64,000 bases of DNA from Metabacillus arenae (GCF_014773385.1 NZ_JACXAI010000004.1:124001-188000); one strand, 5' to 3'; numbered from the stretch's first letter, positions 8,205-18,471 are shown. The notes: a model not told the origin generated them from the letters alone. Program-made: numbers and translations.

Positions 8205-10151
8205 ATGAATCAGCAAACGATAGATGTTTTAGGATATCAGGAAGTTTTACAAGAAGTAGCTGGCTTTGCTAGAACGAATCGTGCAAAGGAAACAATAGAG
8301 GCCTTGAGGCCAATGATAAATAAGCAAAAAATTGAAAGGTCCTTAAATGAAGTAGAAGAGGCTGTGAAGATTTTAAAGATCAGTGAGAGTGTCCCTATCC
8401 ATACATTGGATGAAATGGAGCAATATATGAAGCAGGCTAAAAAGGGGCTGTATATTCGAGTCGAACAATTTCCGCGAGTTCTGTCTTTTATCTCTCATTG
8501 TAATAAGCTGAGGCAATTTATGAAAAGCAAAACTTTTGTTGCACCAACTGTTAGCCTGTATGCTGAATCAATTGATGATGTAAGTGAGCTGGAAAAAGAA
8601 ATTTCCCGGTGTTTTAGGAACGGTCAGCTGGATGACCATGCTTCAAAGCAGTTGGCAATTATCCGCAGACAATTATCATTGCAGCTAAGTAAATTGAAAG
8701 ATAAAGCCAATATGATGGTTAAATCGAAGAAATTCATTCCTTATTTGCAAGAAAAGACAATTTCAGAAAGGAATGGCCGATTGGTTTTGCCGATAAAAAA
8801 AGAATATCGCAGTAAAATTAATGGAACTGTGCTTGATACTTCTGCTTCTGGCTCTACTGTGTTTATGGAACCGAATGAGCTGGCTGAAACACAGGCGGAT
8901 ATTGAGCTGCTCCGATTTTCAGAGGAACAAGAGGCTGAACAAATTTTATATACCCTTACTGAGAAGGTTCTTGATCAAGAGAAGACAATTAATATCGCTA
9001 TGGATACAATGCATCATTATGATGTTCTATTTGCAAAAGCAAAATACAGTCTTTTAATTAACGGAACAACACCATTGCTAAATGAAGATTATATGATTGA
9101 TTTAAAAGAAGCAAGACACCCTATGCTAAAAGAAAAGGCTGTCCCCCTTTCACTTTGCTTTGGTGAGGAACACCGTGCATTGGTTATTACTGGACCGAAC
9201 ACTGGCGGTAAAACTGTGACACTCAAAACAATTGGATTGTTGACTATGATGGCTCAATCGGGTCTCCCTATCCCGGCGAAGAACGGAAGCTCTCTTCACA
9301 TTTTTCAGCATATTTTCGTCGATATAGGCGATGGCCAAAGCATTGAAGAGAATTTGAGCACCTTTAGTTCAAGACTTGTGAATATCATCGAAATTTTGAA
9401 GGAAACAAATGATCAAACCTTAGTTTTGCTTGATGAGCTCGGTTCTGGAACGGATCCGAGTGAAGGCAGGGGACTGGCAATTGTGATTCTTGAACAGCTT
9501 TTTAAAAAGGGGGCAACCCTCTTTGCCACAACACACTATAGTGAGATGAAGGAGTTTGCTGAACGGTACGAAGGATTTATGAATGCTTCGATGGAGTTTG
9601 ATTTAGAAACGCTTCAGCCAACCTATCGTCTTTTGCTTGGGCAAAGCGGGAAAAGTCAGGCCTTTGATATTGCCTTAAAGCTCGGATTACATCCGAAATT
9701 GATTGAAAAGGCGTTTGAAATCACATATAAAAATACCCATTCTTATATTCGTAAGCATGAGGAGAATGAGCTAAAAGAACTTCACTATGAAAAACAAATA
9801 GCTGTTAATAAATTTGCAAGAAGAGGAAGACCAAATAAAGAGAGAAAGGCTGTAAAGGAAAAAATAGCACAATATGAGCAAGGGGATAATGTGACTGTTA
9901 CCTCTTCAAACGAAAAGGGAATTGTCTATAAAGGCCCAGATGCTCAAGGCAATTATATTATCCAAGTAAGTGGAGAAAAACGGACGATCAATCATAAAAG
10001 ATTGCAATTGTATTTAAAAGCAAAGGATTTGTACCCTGAAAACTATGATTTCGATATTATTTTCAAATCCAAAGAATACCGCAAAGCAAAGCATCAGCTA
10101 GGCAGGAAATATCATGAAGGACTGACTTTGGAAACGGAGGAGAATGAATGA
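8205..10151 (+). CDS. MutS2-like ATPase lacking the Smr nuclease domain
   Basis: 648 residues, against about 785 for Bacillus MutS2. The core (about 10-510) has the MutS clamp/lever region and an ABC-type ATPase: Walker A GPNTGGKT (about 330-337), Walker B LVLLDELGSGTDPSEG (about 405-420) and an H-loop TTHYS. A KOW-like segment follows (about 565-610), but the protein then ends with a short charged tail where MutS2 would carry Smr. MutS2 proteins act on branched DNA or, in Bacillus subtilis, on collided ribosomes; without Smr this paralogue should act through ATPase-driven remodelling only. Start ATG 8205 follows AGGAGGGGG. Overlaps the acetyltransferase by 4 bases. Confidence 0.85.
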   Translation: MNQQTIDVLGYQEVLQEVAGFARTNRAKETIEALRPMINKQKIERSLNEVEEAVKILKISESVPIHTLDEMEQYMKQAKKGLYIRVEQFPRVLSFISHCNKLRQFMKSKTFVAPTVSLYAESIDDVSELEKEISRCFRNGQLDDHASKQLAIIRRQLSLQLSKLKDKANMMVKSKKFIPYLQEKTISERNGRLVLPIKKEYRSKINGTVLDTSASGSTVFMEPNELAETQADIELLRFSEEQEAEQILYTLTEKVLDQEKTINIAMDTMHHYDVLFAKAKYSLLINGTTPLLNEDYMIDLKEARHPMLKEKAVPLSLCFGEEHRALVITGPNTGGKTVTLKTIGLLTMMAQSGLPIPAKNGSSLHIFQHIFVDIGDGQSIEENLSTFSSRLVNIIEILKETNDQTLVLLDELGSGTDPSEGRGLAIVILEQLFKKGATLFATTHYSEMKEFAERYEGFMNASMEFDLETLQPTYRLLLGQSGKSQAFDIALKLGLHPKLIEKAFEITYKNTHSYIRKHEENELKELHYEKQIAVNKFARRGRPNKERKAVKEKIAQYEQGDNVTVTSSNEKGIVYKGPDAQGNYIIQVSGEKRTINHKRLQLYLKAKDLYPENYDFDIIFKSKEYRKAKHQLGRKYHEGLTLETEENE

Positions 10152-10681
10152 GATTGACGTATGACATTCGTTCAGAAAAACTAGATGACTATGAGGGTAT
10201 AAAAGAATTAAATATACTTGCTTTCAATCATAAAGAAGATGAGGCTAAGCTGATTGAGCACATTAGGGAGTCGGAATTTTTCATTCCCGAACTTTCAATG
10301 GTAGCCGTCAAAGGAGCACGTGATATCATCGGTCATATATTATTTAGCTATATTTCAATTGAAACGGCTGCAAGAAACATTCCTACGTTAGCACTCGCTC
10401 CTATGGCAGTAAAACCAGAATATCAAAATAGGGGTATCGGTTCTGAATTAGTTGCTAAAGGATTAGATGTGTGCAAGAATTTGGGGCATGAGCATGTGTT
10501 TGTTCTCGGTCATCCTAAATTTTATCCAAACTTTGGTTTTATACCGGCGAAAGCATTTGGCATCAAATCACCGTTCTCTGTGCCAGATGAAGCTTTTATG
10601 GCATGTGAACTAAGGAATGATTCACTTTCCGGGATAAAAGGAACGGTTAAATACCCATCTTCATTTAACAAAGTCACTTAA
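10148..10681 (+). CDS. GNAT family N-acetyltransferase, YhbS-like
   Basis: 177 residues with the GNAT acetyl-CoA fold: LAPMAVKPEYQNRGIGSEL (about 85-104) contains the R/Q-x-x-G-x-G/A pyrophosphate loop, and the C-terminal VLGHPKFYPNFGF segment is typical of YhbS-type members. The acceptor is unknown. It overlaps the MutS2-like stop by 4 bases (ATGA), so it is co-translated and sits under the same leader. If that leader responds to translation stress, an acetyltransferase acting on a drug, tRNA or ribosomal factor would fit, but this is speculation. Confidence 0.82.
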   Translation: MRLTYDIRSEKLDDYEGIKELNILAFNHKEDEAKLIEHIRESEFFIPELSMVAVKGARDIIGHILFSYISIETAARNIPTLALAPMAVKPEYQNRGIGSELVAKGLDVCKNLGHEHVFVLGHPKFYPNFGFIPAKAFGIKSPFSVPDEAFMACELRNDSLSGIKGTVKYPSSFNKVT

Positions 10682-10718
10682 AACAATTTATTTCATGAGG
10701 AAATTAATCCAAGTCAAA

Positions 10719-10748
10719 TGGGTGGTACGCTTTGAAAGGCACCACCCA
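10719..10748. terminator. Hairpin between the GNAT gene and the YjcZ-like gene
   Basis: TGGGTGGT (10719-10726) pairs with ACCACCCA (10741-10748). It lies between convergent genes and could end both transcripts; the T-rich tail on the plus side is weak (AGTTTATTT). Confidence 0.5.
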
Positions 10749-10761
10749 AGTTTATTTAAAA

Positions 10762-10878
10762 TTAGTAACCACCGTAACCGCCGTACCCACCTGCAAACCC
10801 AGCTCCAACAATGATTAAAAGGATAAACAGGATTACAATCAAAACGAATCCGCCGCCGTATCCTCCAGCATCACTCAT
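10762..10878 (-). CDS. YjcZ family sporulation protein (38 aa)
   Basis: Starts at ATG 10878 behind GGAGGTG. The 38-residue product has a Gly/Tyr-rich head (SDAGGYGGGF), one hydrophobic helix (FVLIVILFILLIIVGAGF) and a GGYGGYGGY tail. This is the compact pattern of the YjcZ family, found in spore-formers and in several cases expressed late in sporulation. It probably inserts in a membrane; no enzymatic role is expected. A CATAATATA motif upstream (10907-10915) would fit a mother-cell sigma factor. Confidence 0.85.
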   Translation of the reverse strand: MSDAGGYGGGFVLIVILFILLIIVGAGFAGGYGGYGGY

Positions 10879-10906
10879 GTTAACACCTCCATAAACTACT
10901 CAGAGG

Positions 10907-10915
10907 TATATTATG
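10907..10915 (-). promoter_or_regulatory. Possible SigK/SigE-type -10 element for the YjcZ-like gene
   Basis: On the minus strand the bases read CATAATATA, matching the CATA-N2/3-TA pattern of mother-cell sigma factors, about 30 bases before the start codon. No clear -35 was identified, so support is limited. Confidence 0.35.
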
Positions 10916-10981
10916 TTCAAATACCTAAAATGACTGTGCATATGCCTATATAGGAGGAGAGCATTAGGATGGATTCTCCTA

Positions 10982-11254
10982 TTAATAGGTTTTAAAGGAT
11001 GTAAACCCCTCAATTTCATCTTTAGCAGACAGTTCGATGTGGGCTACTTTTGCAAATCGGTTTCCTTTGCGCAGGGCTGCAACAAATTCATCAAGGTTAG
11101 TTTCATCACCTTCTGCCTTGATTTCTACAGAGCCGTCTTCAAGATTTTTTGCCCATCCATAAACATGATGTTCGGCTGCTAAGGTTTGAGAGAAAAAGCG
11201 GAAACCGACACCTTGGACCTTCCCGCTTACAATAAGGTGATAGTGCTTCAACAT
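10982..11254 (-). CDS. Acylphosphatase
   Basis: 90 residues from ATG 11254. The family signature GKVQGVGFRFF (about 12-22) supplies the phosphate-binding loop and catalytic arginine; the asparagine is in GWAKNLEDGSVEI. It hydrolyses acyl phosphates such as carbamoyl or 1,3-bisphosphoglycerate. Bacillus subtilis YflL is the equivalent. The start at 11254 has GGGAGTGAG directly upstream; a further ATG at 11266 would add four residues with no ribosome site. It lies 14 bp after the thioredoxin-like gene, probably in one transcript. Confidence 0.9.
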   Translation of the reverse strand: MLKHYHLIVSGKVQGVGFRFFSQTLAAEHHVYGWAKNLEDGSVEIKAEGDETNLDEFVAALRKGNRFAKVAHIELSAKDEIEGFTSFKTY

Positions 11255-11268
11255 TCTCACTCCCATTC

Positions 11269-11832
11269 TTATTTTAGGTTTGAGATCGTCTTGATCAGAT
11301 CATTTTTAATATCATTCCATAATGCCTCATCTTTAGTAAATTTCTCGGAGATCTCTTCTGCAAAATGCTTGAATGCTTCCTCGTATTGAGGAGATTCCTT
11401 TTCAGGAAGTCTTATCTTAAGCTCGTCCACTAATACTTGAGCTTCTTGGGCACGAGGACCCCATTTTCCAACTTCTTGTCCATTTTTATCAAAGAGAACA
11501 ATAATCGGAATGGAGCGCGCTTTTCCATTTGTTAAGTACTGATCCATTAGTTCAAGATTATCATCCCGAATTAAATAACGAGTTTCAATCAATGCTTCGT
11601 CTGCAATCCGCATAAAGATCGGTAGATTAACCATTGCATCACCGCACCAATCTGCAGTCAAAACGACCGCTTTATACCCTTTTAATTGTATTGCTTGCAG
11701 GGCTGGCGGATCGTCATTTTTAAGCTGGAATTCATTATAAACTTTTAATAGATGTTCTTGATGAACTTCCATTTTTAATATATATTCTTCTTTCGTCATT
11801 CCCTTTGCAAACCAATCATTCAGATTGCTCAT
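11269..11832 (-). CDS. Thioredoxin-fold protein with a single active-site cysteine
   Basis: 187 residues of thioredoxin fold. The active-site region reads VLTADWCGDAMVNLP (about 57-71): Trp and the first Cys are present, but the second Cys of CxxC is Ala. The cis-Pro loop RSIPIIVLFD is intact. A lone N-terminal Cys cannot do ordinary dithiol exchange, so a monothiol or bacillithiol-dependent role, or a chaperone role, is likely. Upstream of the acylphosphatase gene with a 14-bp gap. Widespread in Bacillaceae as an uncharacterised thioredoxin family protein. Confidence 0.8.
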   Translation of the reverse strand: MSNLNDWFAKGMTKEEYILKMEVHQEHLLKVYNEFQLKNDDPPALQAIQLKGYKAVVLTADWCGDAMVNLPIFMRIADEALIETRYLIRDDNLELMDQYLTNGKARSIPIIVLFDKNGQEVGKWGPRAQEAQVLVDELKIRLPEKESPQYEEAFKHFAEEISEKFTKDEALWNDIKNDLIKTISNLK

Positions 11833-12002
11833 TTGAGCTCCTCCTTTGAAACTGTATATACTACCTTCACTATAATGAATCTCTGCCTATTTTGCGAATG
11901 AAAGACACTATCAAGTTTAGTGGGCAGAGTAATTCCATTTTATGCTAGAATTGAATAGTGAGATTTTTATTACTATGAATCTATGGAAAGGGATGTTGAA
12001 AA

Positions 12003-12617
12003 TTGTTTAAAAAGGTAACTTCTGATGTTCTTGGGTTAAGTGATGTAGGAAAGATTATCCACCCGAGCGATTACGACAAGGTGGACGCTGATGATTATGT
12101 AATGCATGAGGATAATGAGAAGATTTATTTTCTCATCAAATCCAAAGCTGATGAATATTGCTTTACAAATAAAGCGCTAATCCATTTAGACGGTACAAGC
12201 GCGATGAGTAAAAAACGTCTGCTGCGCCGGTATAGCTATAGTCAAAACACGATTACTCATGTTTTCCTTGAGACTGCCGGTACAGTAGATTTAGATGTGG
12301 AAATTAAATTTGTCATTGGTTCAGTGAACTTTTCAATTGATGTAAATAAAAAACAAATCGAAGAATTAAAGGACCTTTATAAAGCACTAATCAAAATTTC
12401 CGAGATTTGTCATGAAAATGAGTTTTCTCTCCAATTTAGTGAACAAAGCCTTAACCTTGCATCTGCAACATTGAACCGAGTACATTCGAAAGAAGAAAAT
12501 ATCGTCGAAAACTTTCAAGAAATAAATGAGCGGGCATTTAAATGGCTGCAGGATAATAGAGAGAAATATCATGTAAAAGATTTTGGGTTTGTATTTGAAA
12601 AATTTATTAATAACTGA
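12003..12617 (+). CDS. YvbH-like protein with bacterial PH domain
   Basis: 204 residues starting at TTG 12003, behind AAAGGGATG. Residues about 10-125 look like a bacterial pleckstrin-homology fold (repeated beta strands such as YFLIKSKADEYCFTNKALIHLDG), and the C-terminal part is helical (YvbH extension, about 130-204). The role is not established. Single gene with its own terminator. Confidence 0.75.
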   Translation: MFKKVTSDVLGLSDVGKIIHPSDYDKVDADDYVMHEDNEKIYFLIKSKADEYCFTNKALIHLDGTSAMSKKRLLRRYSYSQNTITHVFLETAGTVDLDVEIKFVIGSVNFSIDVNKKQIEELKDLYKALIKISEICHENEFSLQFSEQSLNLASATLNRVHSKEENIVENFQEINERAFKWLQDNREKYHVKDFGFVFEKFINN

Positions 12618-12633
12618 TAACAGATAACTATGA

Positions 12634-12665
12634 AAAAAGAAAGGGCTGCGGCCCTTTCTTTTTTT
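12634..12665. terminator. Bidirectional terminator between yvbH-like and DUF2639 genes
   Basis: Perfect 13-bp stem AAAAAGAAAGGGC (12634-12646) with 12651-12663 and TGCG loop. A and T runs on both sides serve the convergent genes. Confidence 0.85.
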
Positions 12666-12685
12666 ACCCTTTAGCGGGAACAACT

Positions 12686-12814
12686 TTATTTTTTGCTATC
12701 CAGTAAGTTAGCTAGGAAGTGTTTTTTAAACTTTTCTAGTTTCTTACCTTCATATTTTGTAACTCCGCGTTCTTTCAGTTCTTTAACATACCATCCTTTG
12801 CTTCCTGTATGCAT
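12686..12814 (-). CDS. yflJ: DUF2639 small protein, YflJ-like (42 aa)
   Basis: A 42-codon gene starting at ATG 12814 behind AAAGGAGTG. The product starts MHTGSKGWYVKELKERGV and is lysine-rich and soluble, matching the short DUF2639 family of Bacillaceae typified by YflJ. Function unknown. In Bacillus subtilis yflJ lies near the acylphosphatase gene yflL, and here both are within 2 kb, which supports the assignment. Confidence 0.85.
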   Translation of the reverse strand: MHTGSKGWYVKELKERGVTKYEGKKLEKFKKHFLANLLDSKK

Positions 12815-13099
12815 AGAAAACACTCCTTTACTAGTTTTGTATTTTAATAAAAAAAGCCTCTACAGAAGTAGAAGCTTTTCAGGCGTCATTGTAACATCTA
12901 TAAAGAGTTTTTGAAAAGGGATAAACCAAAAAAATTATTAAGGATTTTTTTAGGAAACATTTGGGTTTAATGCATCATAACTTTCAAATTTCTGGAACAA
13001 CCCCCAATACTTGTATAGAAAGTAAGGTAAAGGTCCAGGTGATCCTTTCATTTGCTAATATGATAGTATGCTAACTTGTTAAAATGTGGGAAACTTTTG
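12815..13099. other. Intergenic region between yflJ-like gene and hut promoter
   Basis: Holds the hairpin at 12852-12879 and otherwise AT-rich sequence. AAATTTCTGGAACAA at 12986-13000 weakly resembles a CodY box (10 of 15 positions); hut operons of Bacillus are CodY targets, but this is too weak to call. Confidence 0.4.
12852..12879 (-). terminator. Terminator-like hairpin in the 5' leader of the yflJ-like gene
   Basis: AAAAGCCTCTAC (12852-12863) pairs with GTAGAAGCTTTT (12868-12879) with one mismatch. Read on the minus strand it ends in a run of T, so it is a terminator just upstream of the yflJ-like ribosome site. It may be an attenuator or a stabilising 5' hairpin. Confidence 0.45.
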
Positions 13100-13129
13100 T
13101 TGACAGGAAAAGTTTTTGATCGCTACAAT
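13100..13129 (+). promoter_or_regulatory. SigA-type promoter of the hut operon
   Basis: TTGACA (13100-13105), 18-bp spacer, TACAAT (13124-13129); both hexamers are near consensus. hutP starts about 50 bases downstream. Constitutive initiation with control at the HutP terminator fits the Bacillus subtilis scheme. Confidence 0.8.
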
Positions 13130-13179
13130 GAAGATAGTCATTAGTTAGTAGAAAATTTAGTGTTAAGGATGCTGGTCAA

Positions 13180-13629
13180 ATGCTAAAAGTAGAAAAAAGG
13201 AAGCTTGGGAGAAACGCAATGATGCTCGTTTTGGCTCAGGATTCTGAAGCAGCTGGAGTATTAAATGAGCTTGATCAGCTAAGCTGGAAGCATTGCCAGG
13301 GAAAAGTTGGATCGATGGAGCTTCAGAAAATTGTAGCTGCGATCGAAACAGCTGCAAAGCGGAATGGTGTCGTTGAGAGTGGCTTATACAGAGAAATGCA
13401 TGCATTATACCATGCTACAATCGAAGCGGTTCAAGGTGTGACAAGAGGGCAAGTTGAGCTTGGTGATCTTCTTCGTACAGTTGGCTTGAAATTTGCGGTT
13501 GTAAGAGGAAATCCATATGAAAATCCACAAGAAGGAGAGTGGATTGCTGTAGCACTCTACGGTACGATCGGCGCCCCTGTCAGAGGACTTGAGCATGAAA
13601 CAATTGGATTGGGTATTAATCACATCTAA
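13180..13629 (+). CDS. hutP: HutP, histidine-responsive RNA antiterminator protein
   Basis: 149 residues, as in Bacillus subtilis (148). HutP binds L-histidine and Mg2+, forms a hexamer, and binds spaced UAG/NAG triplets in mRNA to prevent termination before hutH. Recognisable segments include [17 protein letters not shown] near the start and [26 protein letters not shown] near the end, the conserved glycine-rich region. It is the first gene of the operon, behind a SigA-type promoter, and its target lies between it and hutH at 13761-13843. Confidence 0.95.
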   Translation: MLKVEKRKLGRNAMMLVLAQDSEAAGVLNELDQLSWKHCQGKVGSMELQKIVAAIETAAKRNGVVESGLYREMHALYHATIEAVQGVTRGQVELGDLLRTVGLKFAVVRGNPYENPQEGEWIAVALYGTIGAPVRGLEHETIGLGINHI

Positions 13630-13760
13630 AATAAAGGTCGTTTTCAAAACCGTTGCTGCTGGAGCAACAAAGTCTACCCTTTTGAAAGGTAATTTTTCAT
13701 CTAAGGTGAGACTATAAGCAAGTGGGAATTCATAAATTGTCTTAATTTATTAATATTTGT

Positions 13761-13790
13761 TAGCCTATAGATTTTTTAGACCATTAGGAG
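13761..13790 (+). promoter_or_regulatory. HutP RNA target: repeated UAG triplets
   Basis: UAG at 13761, 13768, 13777 and 13785, then GAG at 13788. The spacers are 4 to 6 bases; HutP is known to read NAG triplets with short spacers. The last triplets run into the 5' arm of the terminator, so bound HutP would block its folding. Confidence 0.75.
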
Positions 13791-13843
13791 GCTGCACTCA
13801 TTCAGATGTTTCTTTCATCTGTTTTGAGGCAGCCTCCTTTTTG
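13786..13843 (+). terminator. HutP-controlled terminator between hutP and hutH
   Basis: AGGAGGCTGC (13786-13795) pairs exactly with 13829-13838, with an inner stem CAGATG (13803-13808)/CATCTG (13816-13821), followed by TTTTTG. Without histidine-bound HutP this should stop transcription before hutH. Confidence 0.9.
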
Positions 13844-13888
13844 TTTAAAGGATACCTTTATATTTTTAAAGAAAAGAAGGGATAATGA

Positions 13889-15409
13889 GTGATTACTTTA
13901 ACAGGTCATACTTTAACATTGAACGAAGTCAGGCAGGTTCTATTTGAAAACGCAAAGGTTAAAGCCTCTGATGAAAGTATGAAGGATGCAGAAAGGAGCC
14001 GGAAAAGTGTAGAAGACATTGTAAAAGACAAAAGAGTCGTTTACGGCATAAATACTGGCTTTGGAAAGTTTAGCGATGTGAGGATTGATTCAGATGATGT
14101 AGAAGCATTGCAGACAAATTTGATTTTATCACACGCTTGCGGTGTTGGTGAGCCTTTTTCTGAAGAAGTGTCCCGCGCTATGGTTTTACTGCGGGCAAAT
14201 GCCTTACTTAAAGGATTTTCAGGGGTCCGGCCTATTTTAATAGAACGTCTTATTCAACTTTTAAACAGCCGGATTCATCCAGTCATACCTTCACAAGGAT
14301 CACTTGGTGCGAGTGGTGATCTAGCCCCGCTCTCCCATTTAGCACTTGTTTTAATGGGAAAGGGTGAAGTGTTTTATAAAGGGAAAAGAGTAGAAGCAAA
14401 ATTGGCATTAGCTGCAGAACTGATTACACCTCTTACCTTGAAAGCAAAGGAAGGACTCGCTTTAATTAACGGAACTCAGGCGATGACTGCTGTAGGTGTC
14501 ATCAATTATCTAGAGGCAGAAGACTTGGCATATCAGAGTGAGCTTATTGCAAGTATGACTATGGAAGGTCTGCAGGGAGTGATTGATGCATTTGATGAAG
14601 ACATCCATGCGGCAAGAGGATATTCACAGCAAATTGAAGTTGCTGGAAGAATTCGGCATTACTTAAAAGGAAGTCAGCTAGTAACGAAGCAAGGGGAACT
14701 GCGTGTTCAAGATGCCTATTCTCTCCGCTGTATTCCTCAGGTTGCAGGTGCTACTTGGCAGGCGCTGGATTATGTGAAGGAAAAACTGTTAATTGAAATG
14801 AATGCGTCAACTGACAACCCGTTAATTTTTCAAAATGGCCAAAAGGTCCTTTCGGGCGGAAATTTTCATGGGCAGCCCATCGCTCTAGCCATGGATTTTA
14901 TGAAAATAGCAGTCTCTGAGCTTGCAAATATTTCTGAAAGAAGAGTGGAAAGACTTGTAAATCCCCAATTAAATGATTTGCCTGCTTTTTTAAGTCCGCA
15001 GCCAGGTCTGCAATCTGGAGCGATGATCATGCAATATTGTGCTGCTTCCCTTGTTTCAGAGAACAAGACACTATCTCATCCAGCAAGCGTTGATTCAATC
15101 CCATCCTCGGCAAACCAAGAGGATCATGTAAGTATGGGAACGATCGCTGCAAGACACGCAGCCATGATCATTCAAAATGTTAGAAGAGTTCTGGCAGTTG
15201 AATTAATTTGCGCAATGCAGGCTGTTGAATACAGAGGAATCGCAAAAATGGCCGTCACCACAAGAAGCTTTTTTGAACAGGCAAGAAAAGTCGTGCCCTC
15301 CATTACAGAGGATCGGATTTTTTCAAGGGATATTGAAGCTCTTGCTTCCTGGCTAAAAGAAACCGAGTGGAAGAAACAATTAAGGGGGAATCAGAAATGG
15401 GTCAAGTAA
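13889..15409 (+). CDS. hutH: Histidine ammonia-lyase
   Basis: 506 residues. First step of histidine breakdown: L-histidine to urocanate plus ammonia. The MIO prosthetic group forms from Ala141-Ser142-Gly143 in [14 protein letters not shown]. Other family motifs are [10 protein letters not shown] (about 51-60) and SGGNFHGQP. Starts at GTG 13889 behind AAGAAGGGA; follows the HutP terminator by about 45 bases. Its stop overlaps the start of hutU by 13 bases. Confidence 0.97.
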   Translation: MITLTGHTLTLNEVRQVLFENAKVKASDESMKDAERSRKSVEDIVKDKRVVYGINTGFGKFSDVRIDSDDVEALQTNLILSHACGVGEPFSEEVSRAMVLLRANALLKGFSGVRPILIERLIQLLNSRIHPVIPSQGSLGASGDLAPLSHLALVLMGKGEVFYKGKRVEAKLALAAELITPLTLKAKEGLALINGTQAMTAVGVINYLEAEDLAYQSELIASMTMEGLQGVIDAFDEDIHAARGYSQQIEVAGRIRHYLKGSQLVTKQGELRVQDAYSLRCIPQVAGATWQALDYVKEKLLIEMNASTDNPLIFQNGQKVLSGGNFHGQPIALAMDFMKIAVSELANISERRVERLVNPQLNDLPAFLSPQPGLQSGAMIMQYCAASLVSENKTLSHPASVDSIPSSANQEDHVSMGTIAARHAAMIIQNVRRVLAVELICAMQAVEYRGIAKMAVTTRSFFEQARKVVPSITEDRIFSRDIEALASWLKETEWKKQLRGNQKWVK

Positions 15410-17061
15410 AGGGAAAACGAATCGTTACAATTAAAACAGGTACTGAGCTTGAATGCAAAGGATGGGAGCAGGAAGCCGTTTTAAGGATGCTTTATAATAA
15501 TCTCGATCCTCATGTGGCAGAAAAACCAGAAGAATTGGTCGTTTATGGAGGGATCGGAAAGGCAGCACGTAATTGGGAAGCCTTTGATGCGATTGTAAAC
15601 ACTCTTAAGCAACTTGAAGCAGATGAAACAATGTTAATCCAATCAGGGAAGCCGGTTGGAGTTTTCCGAACTCACAAGCATGCCCCGCGGGTTTTGCTTT
15701 CGAATTCCGTTTTAGTTCCTAAATGGGCAAACTGGGAGCACTTCCATGAGCTGGATCAAAAAGGTCTGATGATGTATGGGCAAATGACAGCGGGAAGCTG
15801 GATTTACATTGGGACACAAGGAATATTACAGGGAACCTATGAAACCTTTGCCGAAGTAGCAAGACAGCATTTCAATGGGACGTTAGCTGGAACGATTACT
15901 TTAACGGCAGGTCTTGGCGGAATGGGGGGAGCGCAGCCGCTTGCTGTTACAATGAATGACGGTGTCGTAATCGCCGTCGAAGTGGATGAAGCGCGTATTC
16001 AAAAACGGATCGACACGAAATATTGTGATCGAATCACCAACTCAATTGACGAGGCTTTAATGTGGGCACTTGACGCAAAAGAACAGAAAAAGCCGTTGTC
16101 TATTGGCTTAATTGGAAACGCGGCAGTGGTTCACTTCGAATTATTAAGAAGAGGAGTTGCTGTTGACATTGTGACTGATCAAACGTCTGCTCATGATCCT
16201 CTCAATGGGTATGTACCGGAAGGGTACTCTCTTGAAGAAGCAGAAAAGCTTCGAAAAAACAACCCGTCTGAATATATGATTTTGGCTAAAAAAAGTATGG
16301 CAAAGCAAGTGAAAGCAATGCTCGAATACAAAAGCAGAGGTGGGGTTGTATTTGATTATGGTAATAACATCAGACAGGTAGCCAAGGATGAAGGAATAGA
16401 GGAAGCGTTTGCGTTTCCAGGGTTTGTTCCTGCTTATATCCGTCCGCTGTTCTGTGAAGGAAAAGGACCTTTTAGATGGGCGGCTTTATCAGGAGACCCA
16501 AAAGATATTTATCGGACAGATACATTATTAAAGGAGCTGTTTCCAGAGAATGAGGCATTAATGCGCTGGATCGACATGGCTCAGAAAAAGGTTGCTTTTC
16601 AAGGCCTTCCATCCCGGATATGCTGGTTAGGTTACGGGGAACGGGTGAAAATGGGGCTTGCCATCAATGACCTTGTGAAAAAAGGGGAATTAAAAGCACC
16701 GATTGTTATTGGCAGAGATCATTTAGACTGTGGTTCCGTTGCTTCCCCTAACCGTGAAACAGAGGCGATGAAGGATGGCAGCGATGCAGTAGGAGACTGG
16801 GCTGTCTTAAATGCTTTAATTAATACAGCAGCCGGCGGTTCTTGGATTTCTTTCCATCATGGCGGAGGAGTTGGAATGGGATACTCCCTTCATGCGGGAA
16901 TGGTGGTAGTAGCAGACGGAACAGAACTGGCAAAGGAAAGATTGGAGCGGGTTTTAACTACAGATCCCGGGATGGGTGTTCTCAGACATGCTGATGCAGG
17001 ATATGATCGTGCTAAAAAAGTCGCAAGAGAAAAAGAGATTAAGATTCCAATTGATTTATAA
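15397..17061 (+). CDS. hutU: Urocanate hydratase (urocanase)
   Basis: 554 residues. Converts urocanate to imidazolone propionate with tightly bound NAD+. The NAD site is in the [12 protein letters not shown] segment (about 175-186), and the active-site cysteine is in [16 protein letters not shown] start at ATG 15397, 7 bases after AAGGGGGAA, inside the end of hutH; an upstream in-frame ATG at 15367 lacks such a site. Length matches the family (about 550-560). Confidence 0.96.
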   Translation: MGQVKGKRIVTIKTGTELECKGWEQEAVLRMLYNNLDPHVAEKPEELVVYGGIGKAARNWEAFDAIVNTLKQLEADETMLIQSGKPVGVFRTHKHAPRVLLSNSVLVPKWANWEHFHELDQKGLMMYGQMTAGSWIYIGTQGILQGTYETFAEVARQHFNGTLAGTITLTAGLGGMGGAQPLAVTMNDGVVIAVEVDEARIQKRIDTKYCDRITNSIDEALMWALDAKEQKKPLSIGLIGNAAVVHFELLRRGVAVDIVTDQTSAHDPLNGYVPEGYSLEEAEKLRKNNPSEYMILAKKSMAKQVKAMLEYKSRGGVVFDYGNNIRQVAKDEGIEEAFAFPGFVPAYIRPLFCEGKGPFRWAALSGDPKDIYRTDTLLKELFPENEALMRWIDMAQKKVAFQGLPSRICWLGYGERVKMGLAINDLVKKGELKAPIVIGRDHLDCGSVASPNRETEAMKDGSDAVGDWAVLNALINTAAGGSWISFHHGGGVGMGYSLHAGMVVVADGTELAKERLERVLTTDPGMGVLRHADAGYDRAKKVAREKEIKIPIDL

Positions 17062-17213
17062 TGGCAGTTATCTTAAATTTTCGTGTGGCTAAAACCTTGT
17101 TACTTACTTCGATAGCTTAGTTTCTCCTAGAGGTAAGAAGTGGGATGTGAGACTTAAGCAATCTGAGACACAATGCTGGCTTTCTTTAATAACAACTGAG
17201 AGGAGATTTGTAA

Positions 17214-18470
<1,257 letters not shown>

Positions 18471-18471
18471 G

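Noticed and set aside
12986-13000. CodY-box-like AAATTTCTGGAACAA before hut
   Set aside because: Five of fifteen positions differ from consensus and it lies about 100 bp upstream of the promoter.
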